From Propionibacteriaceae bacterium P6A17 (GTDB lineage Bacteria; Actinomycetota; Actinomycetes; Propionibacteriales; Propionibacteriaceae): a stretch of 54,042 nt of DNA. The notes beneath the pieces were generated by a model, which made no database searches, was not told the DNA's origin, and was given only the letters and a program-made list of their open reading frames with translations. Both the position numbers and the translations under genes were made by a program. Each line of letters opens with the position of its first letter. Positions within the stretch are counted from its first letter, which is position 1. The stretch is from NCBI GenBank assembly GCA_000619965.1, contig JHVD01000020.1, positions 1 through 54,042 of the forward strand. Reading direction: 5' to 3'. Positions 52,915-54,042 of this stretch are shown one piece after another.

Positions 52915-53583
52915 ATGGAACCACGAGACGAGACGCCAGACCAGGAAGGGGCGAAGCCCGACGAGCGCCAGCACGCCGCCCAGTGGATTCGCTGGATCCT
53001 CGACGCCGCGATCGACGGGGTTGGCCCCATGGAGGATGCCATCACGACGAGCAACCGTCGCCTCGCGGCCGCAGGCGGGGATGCCGAGGCGGCGATCAGG
53101 CAACTGACCACGTCGGAGATGCACGCGCTCGGCCTCAGCGGCTTCGTCTCCGGCTTCGGCGGATTCTCGACGATGCCCCTCGCACTCCCCGCCGACCTGA
53201 CCCTCTACCACCTGCGCGCCGCCCGTTTGGCAGCCTGCGTGGCACACCTGCGCGGTTACGATCTGGGCTCCCCCGTGGTGCGCCTGCTCGTTGCGCTGAC
53301 GCTGGCCGGCTCCGAGGGGCGTCGTCTGGCGAGCAGGCAGGGTGTCGAGCTGGGATCGTTCGAGTCCATCGGCAGGCTCCACGACCTGCCGGCGAAGCTG
53401 CTGCAGGACATGGAGCAGGCCGTGGGCATCAAGCTCATCACCAACGCGTCGGTGAAGGGTGCCATCAACCTGGCCCGGTTCGTGCCCGTCGTCGGGGGCG
53501 TCGCGGCCGGCGCGGTCAACGTCGTGGGGCTGCGTGACATCGTCACCGCCGCGACCAGCAACTTCCCCCGGCCCGGCGCCTGA
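52915..53583 (+). CDS. EcsC-family protein
   Basis: This 222-residue protein has the EcsC pattern: GPMEDAITTSNRRLAAAGGDAEAAIRQLT, GLSGFVSGFGGFSTMPLALPADLTLYHLRAARLAACVAHLRGYDLGSPVVR, and a C-terminal INLARFVPVVGGVAAGAVNVVGLRDI. The two hydrophobic stretches probably bind or enter the membrane. In Bacillus EcsC is encoded with the EcsAB exporter; here the gene follows an ABC exporter, but the link is only positional. It is the last host gene before the right-hand IS. Confidence 0.85.
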   Translation: MEPRDETPDQEGAKPDERQHAAQWIRWILDAAIDGVGPMEDAITTSNRRLAAAGGDAEAAIRQLTTSEMHALGLSGFVSGFGGFSTMPLALPADLTLYHLRAARLAACVAHLRGYDLGSPVVRLLVALTLAGSEGRRLASRQGVELGSFESIGRLHDLPAKLLQDMEQAVGIKLITNASVKGAINLARFVPVVGGVAAGAVNVVGLRDIVTAATSNFPRPGA

Positions 53584-53748
53584 GCCGCGGCCTGATGTGG
53601 TGGACCTACGTAGAGAGTTTGACAACTTTGGCTCCGCCGCACGAACCGTGCGTTCGCGCAGGTCGCGAGGGGTTTACCGGACATCGAAGCGGCCCTCGGA
53701 ACCCTGCGTTGCGAATTCACAGGGCTGAGCTGTCTGCTCACGTGAGAC
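53584..53748. other. Intergenic stretch between the EcsC gene and the right IS element
   Basis: About 165 bases without a supported gene. A short inverted repeat GAAC/GTTC near 53642-53655 and a TTGACA without a suitable -10 are the only features. No terminator with a long stem is visible for the EcsC gene. Confidence 0.5.
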
Positions 53749-53762
53749 TGAATCGGCCTGGG
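53749..53762 (+). repeat. Left terminal inverted repeat of the right IS3 element
   Basis: TGAATCGGCCTGGG starts here; the bases before it (GAC, 53746-53748) would be one copy of a 3-base target duplication if the insertion is recent. The other copy is outside the window. Confidence 0.65.
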
Positions 53763-53796
53763 TTTCGTTCCGTTCTTGAAGCAAGGATGGAACACG

Positions 53797-54042
53797 ATGA
53801 ACCAGAAGTACTCTCCCGAGATGCGCGAGCGCGCGCTGCGGATGCTCGATGAGGCCAAGGCCTCCGGTGAGCACTCGAATCTGATGTCCGCCGTGCGGCA
53901 TGTTGCGGGGCTCCTCGGCATGAGCGCGGAGACGCTGCGGGTGTGGCATCGCCGCCGCGAGGTCGACGCCGGCGCGAAGCCCGGTGTCCCGAGCGATGTC
54001 GCTGAGGAGAACAAGCGCCTGCGCCGCGAGGTGGCCGAGCTG
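53797..54042 (+). CDS. IS3-family transposase OrfA, N-terminal part
   Basis: 82 codons are open to the window edge. It begins NQKYSPEMRERALRMLDEA and has a helix-turn-helix (LMSAVRHVAGLLGMSAETLRVWHRRREVDAG), then the start of a leucine-zipper-like helix (AEENKRLRREVAEL). OrfA recognises the IS ends, and the OrfAB frameshift product is the transposase. It fits the OrfB type seen at the left edge. Confidence 0.92.
   Translation, partial: MNQKYSPEMRERALRMLDEAKASGEHSNLMSAVRHVAGLLGMSAETLRVWHRRREVDAGAKPGVPSDVAEENKRLRREVAEL

Larger units (their letters stand above)
53749..54042 (+). mobile_element. IS3-family insertion sequence, left-hand end (truncated by window edge)
   Basis: The element begins TGAATCGGCCTGGG, which agrees at 12 of 14 positions with the minus-strand tip of the left element (377-393). 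It continues 48 bases later with the OrfA start and runs off the window. Orientation is the same as that of the left element. Confidence 0.8.

Noticed and set aside
53595-53852. An 85-codon plus-strand frame before the right IS element
   Set aside because: It runs through the IS terminal repeat and into OrfA in another frame; no ribosome-binding site and no family features.

Overview
The window is 54 kb of GC-rich, densely coded DNA from an actinomycete. WhiB1, the SigH/RsrA pair, a PdtaS-type sensor kinase, NucS, GlgE, the fused 2-oxoglutarate enzyme Kgd and the 24-residue ribosomal protein bL37 are all actinobacterial hallmarks. Methylmalonyl-CoA epimerase and a PduO-type cobalamin adenosyltransferase, together with the overall gene style, suggest Propionibacteriaceae (a Tessaracoccus-like organism). 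That family placement is inference. Both window ends lie inside IS3-family elements in the same orientation, with matching terminal repeats, so the unique sequence is about 53.3 kb (394-53748).

Layout. (1) 564-8190, plus strand: alpha-glucan cluster glgE - maltokinase - GH13 alpha-glucosidase - glgB - NUDIX protein; no trehalose synthase is present. A palindromic repeat patch follows (8229-8448). (2) 8512-17819: CnoX-like thioredoxin/TPR protein, phosphoglucomutase, bPH2 membrane protein with a 51-residue partner, methylmalonyl-CoA epimerase, DivIVA-like coiled coil, AI-2E family permease, NucS, a zinc-ribbon-like protein, alpha/beta hydrolase, cyclophilin lipoprotein and cobalamin adenosyltransferase. 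(3) 17857-35878, minus strand: a long block lysA-hom-thrB-rho-rpmE-prfA-prmC-tsaC-wecA-atpI-atpZ-atpBEFHAGDC-DUF2550 in the same order as in Mycobacterium, except that thrC is missing. (4) 35904-42234: a lipoprotein, tRNA-Arg(CCG), a GT87-type membrane glycosyltransferase, kgd, DUF6104 and a small membrane protein. (5) 42360-49580: whiB1, pdtaS, bL37, rsrA, sigH, SRAP, DoxX, aroA, rsgA and a sortase-like protein; much of this is the Mycobacterium Rv3219-Rv3228 neighbourhood. (6) 49570-53583: DUF2332, MarR and ABC exporter around a palindromic operator, and an EcsC-family protein.

How the genes work together. GlgE, maltokinase and GlgB build branched alpha-glucan from maltose-1-phosphate, and phosphoglucomutase links glucose-1-phosphate to glucose-6-phosphate. 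The F-type ATP synthase is a complete eight-subunit operon with two assembly genes. WhiB1, SigH/RsrA and PdtaS form a stress and signalling cluster. MarR probably controls the ABC exporter.

The strongest genome-level signal is transcriptional. At least ten genes have a TANNNT-like -10 box ending 6 or 7 bases before the start codon and no ribosome-binding site, which predicts leaderless mRNAs. Three divergent gene pairs share very short intergenic regions built this way. I found no CRISPR array, prophage, toxin-antitoxin pair or obviously new defence system.
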